Shown here: piece by piece, positions 33,161 to 41,841 of the stretch
Layout of the letters: each line of letters opens with the position of its first letter
Numbering within the stretch: position 1 is the first letter of the stretch
Assembly: GCA_958296055.1 (NCBI GenBank)
Contig: CATQHS010000001.1
Location: 1,314,277 to 1,378,276, forward strand
DNA from: an uncultured Acidimicrobiales bacterium
Lineage (GTDB): Bacteria; Actinomycetota; Acidimicrobiia; Acidimicrobiales; Aldehydirespiratoraceae
Length of the DNA: 64,000 bases
Reading direction: 5' to 3'
Made by a program: the position numbers and the translations under genes
The notes under the pieces: model-generated
Database searches by the model: none
Seen by the model: only the letters and a program-made list of their open reading frames with translations
What the model was told of the DNA's origin: nothing

Positions 33161-34180
33161 TCAGGCCAGCGCCTCGCAGACGGTGTTGGTCAGCAGCCGG
33201 GTGAGGTTGTAGGGGTCGGCGTTGGCGTTGGGCCGGCGGTCCTCGATGTAGCCCTTGCGGTCCCGGTTCACCTGCCACGGGATTCGCACCGAGGCCCCCC
33301 GGTCGGAGATGCCCCAGGTGTAGACGTCGTAGCGCTGGGTCTCGTGCTCGCCGGTGAGTCGGTGCTCGATGCCCTCGCCGTAGCCGGCCAGGTGCTCCTC
33401 CAGCCGGTCGGGCCGGCCCAGCGCCTCGCAGGCGGCGATGATGGGGTCCCAGCTCTCCCTCATGGACTTGGTCGAGAAGTTGGTGTGCATGCCGGCGCCG
33501 TTCCAGTCGCCCCGCATGGGCTTGGGATCGATGCTCACCTCCACGCCGTGCTCCTCGGCCAGCCGGAACAGGATGTAGCGGGCCACCCAGACGTGGTCGG
33601 CGGTCGTCACCGGGTCGAGCGGGCCGATCTGGAACTCCCACTGGCCGGGCATCACCTCGGCGTTGGTGCCCGAGATGGCCAGGCCGGCGCCGATGCAGGC
33701 GGTGGTGTGGCGCTCGATCAGATCGCGGCCGTGGATCTTCACCGCGCCCACCCCGCAGTAGTAGGGGCCCTGCGGCGGGGGGAAGCCGCCCTGAGGGAAG
33801 CCGGCCGGCCAGCCGGTGAGCGTTTCGAGCAGGGTGTACTCCTGCTCGAGGCCCAGCAGCGGCTCCTGGTCCTTGTACTTGTCGTACACCTCCCGAGTCA
33901 GGGCCCGCATGTTGGTCGGGTGGGGGGATAGGTCGGAGGTGAGCAGGGTCTCGCTCAAGACCAGGATGTCGTTGCCGCCCCGGATGGGGTCGGGGCACTG
34001 GAAGACGGGCTGCAGGGCCACGTCGGAGTCCCTGCCGGTGGCCTGCCCGGTGCTGGAGCCGTCGAAGCCCCAGATCTCGGGCTCTTGGTCGTCGGAGAGG
34101 ATGCGGGTCTTGGATCGGACCTCCGGGGTGGGGTGGGTGCCGTCGACCCAGAGGTACTCGGCTCGGTAGGTCATTTTCAT
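33161..34180 (-). CDS. glnII: Glutamine synthetase type II
   Basis: A 339-residue glutamine synthetase of the short, eukaryote-like GSII class, which makes glutamine from glutamate, ammonia and ATP. Seen: the beta-grasp start YRAEYLWVDGTHPTPEVRSK, IWGFDGSSTGQA, GLEQEYTLLE (metal-binding Glu), PGQWEFQIGP, and GDWNGAGMHTNFSTKSMR. The end region has GISDRGASVRIPWQV and YIEDRRPNANADPY. GSII does not carry the adenylylation Tyr site of GSI. Actinobacteria usually have a GSI too, which is not in the window. The start ATGAAAATG is behind AGGAG. Confidence 0.95.
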   Translation of the reverse strand: MKMTYRAEYLWVDGTHPTPEVRSKTRILSDDQEPEIWGFDGSSTGQATGRDSDVALQPVFQCPDPIRGGNDILVLSETLLTSDLSPHPTNMRALTREVYDKYKDQEPLLGLEQEYTLLETLTGWPAGFPQGGFPPPQGPYYCGVGAVKIHGRDLIERHTTACIGAGLAISGTNAEVMPGQWEFQIGPLDPVTTADHVWVARYILFRLAEEHGVEVSIDPKPMRGDWNGAGMHTNFSTKSMRESWDPIIAACEALGRPDRLEEHLAGYGEGIEHRLTGEHETQRYDVYTWGISDRGASVRIPWQVNRDRKGYIEDRRPNANADPYNLTRLLTNTVCEALA

Positions 34181-34245
34181 CTCCTAGTGGGGAACGGGGT
34201 TCGGTCGGTCGGGGGCCGAGTTTAGCCACCGAGACCGGGGTGCCG

Positions 34246-35052
34246 TCAGGGCCGCCCGGAGGTTTCAGCGGAGTTTTCCGCGAAGTTTTCCGCCCACCAC
34301 CGGTCCAGGCGGGCGTGGAGGTCGCCGGGCTCCAGCTCGCCCTCGGTTCGTTTGAGCTCGAGCAGCCAGGCCAGGGCCGCGCCCACCTGAGGGCCGGGCC
34401 CGATCCCCAGGCGGGCCATGACCGCGCCGCCGTCGATCTGGGGCCGCTCCGCGGCCCGCTGATCGGCCGCGGCCAGCTCGGCGATCCGGCGTTCGAGGTC
34501 GTCGATCTGGCGGTGCAGCTCGGCCTCTTTGTGGCGGTGGCGGGTGGTGCAGTCCGACCTCACGAGCTGGTTGAGGCGGCCCAGCAGCCCGCCGGCGTCG
34601 CGGGCGTAGCGGCGGACGGCGGAGTCGCTCCAGCCGTCGGCGTAGCCCTTGAACCGGCCCGACAGCCGGACCAATTCGCTGACATCGCCGACGATGCCGG
34701 CGCCGAACTCCAAGGCGGCGAGCCGCTTGCGGGTCATGCGGGCCCCCACCTCCTCGTGGTGGCGGAAGGTGACGCCGCCGTGCTCGTAGCTGCGGGTGCG
34801 GGGCTTGCCGATGTCGTGGAACAGCGCGGCCAGTCGGACCACCAGGTCGTTGGGGGCCTTGGCCACCACCGCGATGGTGTGGGCCAGCACGTCCTTGTGG
34901 CGGTGGATGGGGTCCTGCTCCATGGCCAGCGCGGGCAGCTCGGGCACCAGCTCGGCCATCCGCCCGCTGTCTACCGACGACCAGAGCCCCGGCGCCGGGT
35001 CATCGGCGCCGACCAGCTCGCTCAGCTCCTCCCGGGGGGTGACCGCGGCCAT
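34246..35052 (-). CDS. HD-domain protein resembling the C-terminal part of CCA-adding enzyme
   Basis: A 268-residue protein that aligns by eye to the HD and tRNA-binding half of actinobacterial CCA tRNA nucleotidyltransferase: RMAELVPELPALAMEQDPIH, LAALFHDIGKPRTRS (HD motif), GVTFRHHEEVGARMTRKRLA and RYARDAGGLLGRLNQLVRSD. The N-terminal nucleotidyltransferase domain with its GGxVRD and DxD motifs is missing, so it cannot add CCA by itself. Either it is a distinct HD phosphohydrolase or a truncated gene. Short copies of it lie in the debris zone at 35804-35870. Confidence 0.8.
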   Translation of the reverse strand: MAAVTPREELSELVGADDPAPGLWSSVDSGRMAELVPELPALAMEQDPIHRHKDVLAHTIAVVAKAPNDLVVRLAALFHDIGKPRTRSYEHGGVTFRHHEEVGARMTRKRLAALEFGAGIVGDVSELVRLSGRFKGYADGWSDSAVRRYARDAGGLLGRLNQLVRSDCTTRHRHKEAELHRQIDDLERRIAELAAADQRAAERPQIDGGAVMARLGIGPGPQVGAALAWLLELKRTEGELEPGDLHARLDRWWAENFAENSAETSGRP

Positions 35053-35170
35053 GGCCCGGATTCTACGGCTGCCTCCTCAGCGCCCCGATCAAGATCGCCC
35101 GCTCCATAGGTCAGGGGGGTTGACCAGCGCGGCCGTCCCGATCCGGCGCCGACCGTGCATTCGAGACTTC

Positions 35171-35693
35171 TTAGCGGGGGACGATCTTTAGAACCGACCG
35201 GCGGGCCAGCACGTAGATCTCGCCGTGGCCGTCTTTGCCGAAGGACCACACGTTGCGGTTGAGCTCCACTGCTCGGGACCAGTCATAGTGCTCGGTCACC
35301 TCGCCGTCTTCGTATAAAAAGGTGCGTATCCATCCGCCTAAGTAGTCGGCGTAGAAGTACCGGCCGACCATCTCAGGGACAGCGGCACCTCGGTAGACGT
35401 AGCCGCCGATGACCGATATTCCCTCTTCGCGGGTGAAAGCCCGGTCCAGCAAGGAGGCGAACTGACCCCGAGTCACCTCATGCCCGGGGCAAAAAAGACC
35501 GTCCCCACAGCCCAAGGTGACGCCGGCGGCGGCTATCGCCTCAAGGGCCCCCTCATGAACGCTGCCATCGTCGTCAGAGAACCGGTAGCCGGGAGGATCT
35601 GCTACCCCCCCGGGTGCCCAAGACCTCGATCGTGCCCGTGAAGGAAGAAGCCGCCACCACGGCCAGAACCAGAATCAGGCGCAGAAACCACAT
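35171..35693 (-). pseudogene. Chimeric remnant: signal peptide, SLH repeat and sugar-dehydrogenase C terminus
   Basis: The frame starts at ATG 35693 with a signal peptide (MWFLRLILVLAVVAASSFTG). It then breaks in a run of seven Gs (C run at about 35606-35612). One base restores a path into an S-layer-homology repeat (RFSDDDGSVHEGALEAIAAA, GCGDGLFCPGHEVTRGQFAS) and straight on into the end of a PQQ-type glucose/sorbosone dehydrogenase (VIGGYVYRGAAVPEMVGRYF, SFGKDGHGEIYVL). Most of the dehydrogenase is absent. The joined pieces suggest internal deletion of a larger surface-anchored sugar dehydrogenase. The part from 35515 down remains open. Confidence 0.65.
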
Positions 35694-35752
35694 TGGCGTG
35701 AGCCTAGAGCTCAACCCCACCACCGCCCGGCCGACGGGCCAGCCTGGCCATG

Positions 35753-35902
35753 TCATCTAGCGGTGGCCGTCCATTCCAAGACGGTGAACCCGCCCATCGC
35801 CGCTGCGGGTCATGCGGGCCTCGCCTCCTCGTGGTGGCGGAAAGTGACGCCGCCGTGCTCGTAGCTGCGGTCGTCCGCTCCAGGGGTCAGGGGGGTGACT
35901 CG
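35753..35902 (-). other. Gene debris: mosaic of fragments from neighbouring genes
   Basis: Three patches copy nearby sequence. 35770-35797 matches 26 of 28 bases of the methyltransferase 3' end (37508-37535) and still encodes MGGFTVLEW before a stop. 35804-35870 matches the HD gene at 34729-34796 with only a few changes. 35877-35901 resembles the spacer near 35098-35123. All are in the same minus orientation. No intact gene is present. Confidence 0.65.
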
Positions 35903-37476
35903 TCGCAGAAGGGACGGCCGCGGCGCTCGGTCATCAGCGAGTTGAGATCGGCGCGGACATTCTCCCCGGCGTTGTACCGCCTCGGGTCGGGCAAGTACGT
36001 CGTGTAGACGTCAATCAGCTCGCAGCGCCGCTCGTTGCCGGCCTCGCTGGGGTCGAAGTTGATCGCCGCCGCGGCGATGGCGTTGGTGACTGCCGCCAGG
36101 GGATCGCTGCGGTCCACTCTGGCCAGGCGCAGGTTGGCGAGCAGGGTGCCAGCCAGCCCCAAGCACACCGCCGCGGCCAGCGCGGCCGTCCCGATCCGGC
36201 GCACCGCCTTGGATCGGCCGGCGAGCCGATCGGCGACGATCAGCGCGATGGCCACCGCGCCGACGGCCCATCCGATCTGAACCAGCACGGTGTCGCGCCA
36301 GCCGTATCCGATCGGCCACCGGTCTCGCTGCACCAGCCGGGACATGGCGATCATGGCACTGGGCAGAACGACCAGGCAGACCGCGGCCAGCCCGAGCCCG
36401 GCCGCGGCGCGGGCCGCGGCGCCGCCGGAGCCGTCCGGACCGCGCCCGGCCCGGGCGGCGCGGGCGGCGGTGATTCCGATGACGGCCAACAGCATCAGCG
36501 CCAGAAACGGATTGCCGGCCAGATCGCCAAAACCGACCCGGAGGTCCGCGGACCCCATGACGTCGGCGTTGTGGACCCACCCGGCGAAGGGAGCGCCGGT
36601 GGCCATGCGTCCGCCGAAAACGTCAAGCGTGAAGCCGCGGGGGGTCAGATCGGAGCCGATGTAGCAGTCACCGTCGCGGCAATGGCCCTCGATCATCCAC
36701 CGGACCGGAGCGAAGACGGCCAGAAAGCCGGCCGACAGGGCGGCGAAGCGCCGGGTGACGGCCATCTTGACCAGTCGCCGCCAAGAGGCGCCCGCCGCCA
36801 TGGCCCGGGCGGCGATGAAGACCAGCGTCAGCGGCAGCGCGATGTAAACGACCTCGAGGATCATCGTCGTCGCCGCGCCCAGCAACCCCAGCCCCGCCCA
36901 TTCGGCGACTTTGACCCGGCGGACGGCGAAGTCCCGGTCGCGGGCCACCAACTGCGGCACACCCAGCACGACGATGGCGGAGCCGAGGAACAGAAACGGG
37001 AAGTAGACGATCGGGCTGTCCCGCCCGCCGGCCACCAGGCATACCGCGATCAGCGCCGGGGCCAGGCTCAGAGCGGCGAGCCGGGCCCAGCCGGGACCGT
37101 CGGGATCGCCGCCGCCGGTCGCGATCTTGGCGATGAACCCGAACGCCACGAGGGCCAGCGCCCCGAGCATGGCCAAGCGGACGAGCCCCAAGACGAAATA
37201 AGGGGCCAGGCCGGTGGCCTCGGCCGCCTCGAAGAGCGACACCCGCTGCACATGATCGGCGAACCTGCCGACGGGCCGGAAGTTTCCGATTCGCACCAGC
37301 CAGCCCATCCCCTCCAGCACGTGGCCAGCCATCCTGAAGGGGTTCACCGTGCCGAACCGGAGCGTGTCCCGGTAGATGTTGCGCATCTCGTCGCGCTGGA
37401 ACGAGAACGAGACCAGGGGCACGGCCAGCAGGACCGTCGGCGCGGCGACGGCGAAGCGGCGAAGACACGACCGCAT
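35887..37476 (-). CDS. Polytopic membrane protein, function unknown
   Basis: A 529-residue protein with about ten hydrophobic segments, for example PTVLLAVPLVSFSF, LGLVRLAMLGALALVAFGFI, LLGAATTMILEVVYIALPLT and AALAAAVCLGLAGTLLANLR. A large periplasmic-looking loop holds HCRDGDCYIGSDLTPRGFTL, and the tail RRCELIDVYTTYLPDPRRYN is soluble. The layout recalls glycosyltransferase-like or O-antigen-type membrane proteins, but I see no definite motif. It follows the MidA-type methyltransferase by 2 bp on the same strand, so it is translationally linked to the end of the complex I operon. Confidence 0.7.
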   Translation of the reverse strand: MRSCLRRFAVAAPTVLLAVPLVSFSFQRDEMRNIYRDTLRFGTVNPFRMAGHVLEGMGWLVRIGNFRPVGRFADHVQRVSLFEAAEATGLAPYFVLGLVRLAMLGALALVAFGFIAKIATGGGDPDGPGWARLAALSLAPALIAVCLVAGGRDSPIVYFPFLFLGSAIVVLGVPQLVARDRDFAVRRVKVAEWAGLGLLGAATTMILEVVYIALPLTLVFIAARAMAAGASWRRLVKMAVTRRFAALSAGFLAVFAPVRWMIEGHCRDGDCYIGSDLTPRGFTLDVFGGRMATGAPFAGWVHNADVMGSADLRVGFGDLAGNPFLALMLLAVIGITAARAARAGRGPDGSGGAAARAAAGLGLAAVCLVVLPSAMIAMSRLVQRDRWPIGYGWRDTVLVQIGWAVGAVAIALIVADRLAGRSKAVRRIGTAALAAAVCLGLAGTLLANLRLARVDRSDPLAAVTNAIAAAAINFDPSEAGNERRCELIDVYTTYLPDPRRYNAGENVRADLNSLMTERRGRPFCDESPP

Positions 37477-37478
37477 GT

Positions 37479-38600
37479 CTAGGCACCGACCTCATACACC
37501 TGGATAATCCATTCCAGGACGGTGAAGCCGCCCATGCCCGCCGGGTCGAGCAAAGCGGCGGCCTCGGTCGCCCGGCTGCGGGCGGCCAGGGCCTCCAAGT
37601 CGCCGACGCCGGCCCGCTCCCGCCAGCGGGCCCGGCCCTCGGCCACCAGATCGTCGATGCCGTGGGCCCGCAGGAAATCGGCCTGCGAGCAGACGACGGC
37701 CCGATGGTCGGCCTGGACCTGATCGAAGGCCACGTCGGCGGTGACATCGCAATGCCCCGGCCGCTCCAGCCACGACCCCGAGCCCCCGGCACCGTGGACC
37801 CGCAGCCACCCCATGGAGGCCCGGCTCGCCAGCTCGGCGGTGTCGGCCCCGTAGTCGAAGGCCACCACCCGCCCGGCCGAGAGCAGGCCCCGAGCCTCCG
37901 AGACCCAGCGCCGGGCCTGGCGCGGCACCGGAACCCGGCACCCCGGCGCCACCTCACCCAGACCGGCGACCAGATCGGGGGCGGCATCGACGGCCACCAG
38001 CTCGAAACCCCGCCCCGACGACTTCGCCACCCGCAGCTCGGCCCAGCCCCCCTCGGTCCGCTCCACGACGTCGAAGGGCAGGTTGTCCAGCAGCTCGTTG
38101 GCCACCACCGCCCCCGCCACCGGGGCCTCAACCGCCTCGACCGCCGAACCGGCCGAAACCACCAGCAGATGGTCCGGATGGCGATCCCGCTGGCGGGCCG
38201 ACACCTCCACCGCCACCCACCGCAGCGCCCCCGCGGCCGCGCACTCGGGCTCGGCGGCCAGCACCGCCCGAGCCAAAGTCCCCGGCCCGGCCCCCCAGTC
38301 GATCACATGAAACGGCTCAACCCGCCCCAGCTCCCCCCACCACCGGTCCAAAGCCCGGGCCAGCACCGCCCCGAACAACGGCCCCACCTCCGGCGCCGTC
38401 AAAAACCCCCCGCCCCGCCCGGCCGCCCCAAAACCGGAAGAGCCGGTGTAGAACCCGTAGTCGGGGTCGTAAAGCGCCGCCTCCACATACTCCGAAACCG
38501 AAATCGGCCCAGTCGCCCGAATCCTCCGAGCCAGCCGCTCTTCCAGCGCCGCCTCGTCGACCGGTGGAACAGCGGAACCGGCCAGGCCGGGGGGTGGCAC
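37479..38600 (-). CDS. MidA/NDUFAF7-type SAM-dependent methyltransferase (COG1565)
   Basis: A class I methyltransferase of about 373 residues. The N terminus has RIRATGPISVSEYVEAALYD and PDYGFYTGSSGFGAAGRGGG, then FLTAPEVGPLFGAVLARALD; the SAM loop is FHVIDWGAGPGTLARAVL; later GAVVANELLDNLPFDVVE and VVAFDYGADTAEL. These are MidA/NDUFAF7 marks. The mitochondrial relative methylates an Arg in the NuoD-equivalent subunit during complex I assembly. Here the gene directly follows nuoN, which supports the same job. The start is uncertain: GTG 38600 lies inside the 84-bp repeat, and a TTG at 38681 would add 27 repeat-derived residues. Confidence 0.88.
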   Translation of the reverse strand: MPPPGLAGSAVPPVDEAALEERLARRIRATGPISVSEYVEAALYDPDYGFYTGSSGFGAAGRGGGFLTAPEVGPLFGAVLARALDRWWGELGRVEPFHVIDWGAGPGTLARAVLAAEPECAAAGALRWVAVEVSARQRDRHPDHLLVVSAGSAVEAVEAPVAGAVVANELLDNLPFDVVERTEGGWAELRVAKSSGRGFELVAVDAAPDLVAGLGEVAPGCRVPVPRQARRWVSEARGLLSAGRVVAFDYGADTAELASRASMGWLRVHGAGGSGSWLERPGHCDVTADVAFDQVQADHRAVVCSQADFLRAHGIDDLVAEGRARWRERAGVGDLEALAARSRATEAAALLDPAGMGGFTVLEWIIQVYEVGA

Positions 38601-38664
38601 GGGGGCTAGGACCGGCGCCGCGTCAGCGGCGGCGGCCGCCCCCGTGACAGGACCCGCCGGCCGG
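38581..38664. repeat. 84-bp interspersed repeat with nested inverted repeats, copy 2
   Basis: Same element as at 17891-17972: left arm GCCAGGCCGGGGGGTGG, right arm GACAGGACCCGCCGGCCGG, and a perfect inner stem CACGGGGGC (38598-38606) with GCCCCCGTG (38638-38646). It fills the gap between nuoN and the methyltransferase gene and supplies the likely GTG start of the latter. In both copies it lies just 3' of a minus-strand gene. Confidence 0.8.
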
Positions 38665-38687
38665 GCGACACAAGCACCCAAAGGAGA

Positions 38688-40199
38688 TCAACCGGCAGCG
38701 GCTAGGAGGCTGACCTCGGTGAACCGCCCCACCCACTGCGGCAGGATGCCGAACACCAGCGTGGCCCCGCCGGTGATCACCAGCGCGGCCGTTACCGCCA
38801 GCGGGGTGGAGATAGGCGACGTGTCGGCTCCCTCGGGCGGGTCCTCCACCCACATGTAGGAGGCGATGCGGGCGTAGTAGTAGAGGGCGATCACCGAGTT
38901 GACCGCCACTATCACCCCCAGGGCGGTGCCGGCCACCGTGGAGGCCGAGATGAGGGCCAGGACGATCTCGAACTTGGCGAACCAGCCCCCCAGGGGCGGG
39001 ATGCCGGCCAGGGCCATCAGGAACACGGTCATGGCCACGGCCAGCGCCGGCCCGTACCGGAACAGGCCCCGGAAGCTGTCGATGTGGGCCGAGGCGGTGC
39101 GCCGGGCCACGGCGATGATCACCGCGAAGGCGCCCAGGTTCATGGCCGCGTAGATGGCCAGGTAGGTGACGACGGCGGCCAGGGCCCTGTCGGCCACCGC
39201 GGCCGAGGTGCCGGCCACGGCCAGCGGGGCCAGCATGTACCCGGCCTGGGCCACCCCCGAGTAGGCCAGCAGGCGCACCAGGTTCTTCTGGCGCAGCGCC
39301 ATGAGGTTGCCCCCGAACATGGAGGCGGCGGCCAGCACCCATAGCACCGGCTGGTACACGTCGGTGCGGTTCCAGAACCCCACGAACACCAGGCTGAGCA
39401 GGGCCACGAACCCGGCCGCCTTGGAGGCCACCGACAAGAAGGCGGTGACCGGGGTGGGGGCGCCCTCGTAGGTGTCGGGGGCCCAGGTGTGGAACGGGAA
39501 GGCCGAGACCTTGAACCCGAAGCCCACCACGACGAAGATCACCCCCAGGGTGACCACGGCCGGCGGCGCCGCCCCCGCTGCCACTCCTCCGGCGATGTCG
39601 GAGAGCATGGTGGAGCCGGTGACGCCGTACAGCAGCGACATGCCATAAAGCAGCACCGCCGAGGCGAACACCCCCATCAGGTAGTACTTGAGGCCGGCCT
39701 CGTTGCTGGCCAGGTCCCGCTTGCGCCAGGTGGCCATCAAGTAGGCGGGGATGGACAGCAGCTCTAGGGCCACGAAGATGGTGACCAGGTCCCGGGCCGA
39801 GGCCATCAGCACCATGCCCAGGATGCTCGACACCAGCATCTGGTAGTACTCGTTCTCCCAGTAGTCGCCCTCGGCCACGTAGTTGACCGACAGCAGCACC
39901 ACCACGTAGCCGGCCAGCACGAAGATCGCCTTCATGATCAGCGCGTAGTCGTCGATGACGTAGGCGCCGCCGAACATGGCCCGGTCGGCGCCGTCGAGGG
40001 CCAGGGTCAGGATCGGCACCATGGCGGCCAACAGCCCGATGGAGGCCAGCGCCGACATCAGGGCCCGGCCCCGCTCCAGCGCGGCGATGTCGATGAGGGT
40101 CAGCAGGGCGCCGAAGCCGAGCAGGACCAGCTCCGGCGCCACCGCGTGCCAGTCGATGGGGGGCCGTTCGAAGGCCAGGGCCAGCACTTCGGCCCCCAT
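38688..40199 (-). CDS. nuoN: NADH-quinone oxidoreductase subunit N (first cluster)
   Basis: A 503-residue antiporter-like membrane subunit of complex I that takes part in proton pumping. Typical segments: MVLMASARDLVTIFVALELL, GLKYYLMGVFASAVLLYGMS, VSAFPFHTWAPDTYEGAPTP, FGGNLMALRQKNLVRLLAYS. The Glu in VALELL and the Lys in MALRQKNLVR are the usual channel residues. Its start is 6 bp after the nuoM stop. It is the last nuo gene of the first cluster. A second NuoN of 505 residues lies at 57700-59217. Confidence 0.96.
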   Translation of the reverse strand: MGAEVLALAFERPPIDWHAVAPELVLLGFGALLTLIDIAALERGRALMSALASIGLLAAMVPILTLALDGADRAMFGGAYVIDDYALIMKAIFVLAGYVVVLLSVNYVAEGDYWENEYYQMLVSSILGMVLMASARDLVTIFVALELLSIPAYLMATWRKRDLASNEAGLKYYLMGVFASAVLLYGMSLLYGVTGSTMLSDIAGGVAAGAAPPAVVTLGVIFVVVGFGFKVSAFPFHTWAPDTYEGAPTPVTAFLSVASKAAGFVALLSLVFVGFWNRTDVYQPVLWVLAAASMFGGNLMALRQKNLVRLLAYSGVAQAGYMLAPLAVAGTSAAVADRALAAVVTYLAIYAAMNLGAFAVIIAVARRTASAHIDSFRGLFRYGPALAVAMTVFLMALAGIPPLGGWFAKFEIVLALISASTVAGTALGVIVAVNSVIALYYYARIASYMWVEDPPEGADTSPISTPLAVTAALVITGGATLVFGILPQWVGRFTEVSLLAAAG

Positions 40200-40205
40200 G
40201 GCCGA

Positions 40206-41810
40206 TCAGCCCCCCATGGCCGCGCCAGCCGCGCCGGTTGCGCCGTCGCAGCCGCCGGCGAGCTGGAGGCAGCCTTCGATGGCGCCGACCACGGCCGGGT
40301 CGGTCACCTCGAAGATCAGCCCCGGGGCCACCCCGAACACCACGATGGCGGCCAGCAGCGGGGCCCAGGCCAGCCATTCGGTGCGGGTGACGTCGACGAT
40401 GGCCGGGTCGTCGGCGAACTCGGCCGGCGGTTTGCCCATGGTCGTGCGCTGCAGCAGCCACAGCAGGTACCCGGCGGCCAGCACGGTGCCCACCGCGGCG
40501 ATCACCATGTAGACCCTGAAGGTGGCCGTCGACACGCCGTTGGCCGGGTTGTAGGCCGACAGGATGGCGGGGAACTCGCCCCAGAAGCCGGCCAGGCCGG
40601 GCAGGCCCAGCGAGGCCATGGACACGAACCCGAGGATCCAGCCCAGCCGCGGGGCCTGGGCCAGCATCCCGCCCAGCCGGCTGATCTCCAGGGTGTGGTA
40701 GCGCTCCTTCACCGAGCCGGCCAGGAAGAACAGCATCCCGGTGATGATCCCGTGGGCGACCATGCCGAATATGGCGGCGTTGATGCCGAAGTCGGTGAGG
40801 GTGGCGATGCCCAGCATCACGAACCCCATGTGGGCCACCGAGGAGAAGGCGATGAGCCGCTTCATGTCGGTCTGGGCCAGACACCCGAGGGCGCCGTAGA
40901 TGATGCCGATGACGGCCAGCAGGCCAATCCACGGGGCCCACACCTCGGCCGCGGCGGGCAGCATGGGCACGGCGATGCGCACGAAGCCGTAGGTCCCGAG
41001 CTTCAACAAGACGGCGGCCAGGATGACCGAGCCCACCGTGGGGGCCTCGGTGTGGGCGTCGGGCAGCCAGGTGTGGAACGGGAACATCGGCACCTTCACC
41101 CCGAAGCCGATGAACATGCCCGCGAAGATCCAGACCTGGGCGCCCAGCATGATGCCGGCCCCGGCGGTGTCGGTGAGGGCCCGCATGTCGAAAGTGCGCA
41201 GCGCCTCGCCGGTGGCCGGGTCGACGGACAGGAAGAACAGGGCCAAAAACGACAGCAGCATCAGGGCCGACCCGAACAGCGTGAACAGGAAGAACTTGAT
41301 CGACGCGTAGCGCCGGTTCTCGCCCCCCCACACCCCGATCATGAAGAACATGGGCAGCAGGACGACCTCGAAGAAGACGAAGAACAGGATCAGGTCCTGA
41401 GCCAGGAAGGTGCCGACCATCCCCGTCTCCAGGATCAGCATCAGGATCAGGAAGGCCTTGGGGTTGCCGGGCTCGGGGATGTGGTTCCACGAATAGATCA
41501 CGCACAGCGGCACCACGGCCAAGGTCAGCGCCAGCAGTGGCAGCGAGATGCCGTCGAGGCCGAGGATGTAGCGGCTGTTGATGACGTCGATCCACCCCAG
41601 GTCGGCCTGGAACTGCAGGGACCCGGCCGCGCCGTAGTCGAAGCCGGCCAGCAGCAGCACGCCCATGGCCGCCGCGGCCAGCGAGGCGGCCATGGCGATC
41701 CGCTTGTGAGCGGATTCGGCGTGGCCGGGCACGGCCATCATCACCAACGCGCCCACCGCGGGGACGAAGGTGACCAGGGTGAGCCCCCATGCGTCAAGAA
41801 AGTCGATCAA
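40206..41810 (-). CDS. nuoM: NADH-quinone oxidoreductase subunit M (first cluster)
   Basis: A 534-residue antiporter-like subunit. Seen: VFFEVVLLPMFFMIGVWGGE (conserved Glu), YASIKFFLFTLFGSALMLLS, VPMFPFHTWLPDAHTEAPTV (Lys and the broken-helix loop), KRLIAFSSVAHMGFVMLGIA and GFWGEFPAIL. Length is normal. It lies between nuoL and nuoN with gaps of 31 and 6 bp. The C terminus ends in a Gly/Ala-rich tail with a Cys and is not conserved. Confidence 0.96.
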   Translation of the reverse strand: MIDFLDAWGLTLVTFVPAVGALVMMAVPGHAESAHKRIAMAASLAAAAMGVLLLAGFDYGAAGSLQFQADLGWIDVINSRYILGLDGISLPLLALTLAVVPLCVIYSWNHIPEPGNPKAFLILMLILETGMVGTFLAQDLILFFVFFEVVLLPMFFMIGVWGGENRRYASIKFFLFTLFGSALMLLSFLALFFLSVDPATGEALRTFDMRALTDTAGAGIMLGAQVWIFAGMFIGFGVKVPMFPFHTWLPDAHTEAPTVGSVILAAVLLKLGTYGFVRIAVPMLPAAAEVWAPWIGLLAVIGIIYGALGCLAQTDMKRLIAFSSVAHMGFVMLGIATLTDFGINAAIFGMVAHGIITGMLFFLAGSVKERYHTLEISRLGGMLAQAPRLGWILGFVSMASLGLPGLAGFWGEFPAILSAYNPANGVSTATFRVYMVIAAVGTVLAAGYLLWLLQRTTMGKPPAEFADDPAIVDVTRTEWLAWAPLLAAIVVFGVAPGLIFEVTDPAVVGAIEGCLQLAGGCDGATGAAGAAMGG

Positions 41811-41841
41811 GGGTCCTTCTCCAGCCTTGCTGCTCCGGCGC

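Noticed and set aside
31103-33931. 942-codon plus-strand open frame
   Set aside because: Antisense to nadE and glnII with shadow composition and no motif.
38623-41790. 1055-codon open frame on the minus strand across nuoM and nuoN
   Set aside because: It is out of phase with clear nuoM and nuoN genes on the same strand; its composition (Arg, Gly, Pro, His) is that of a shifted reading of G+C-rich DNA, and no family motif is seen.
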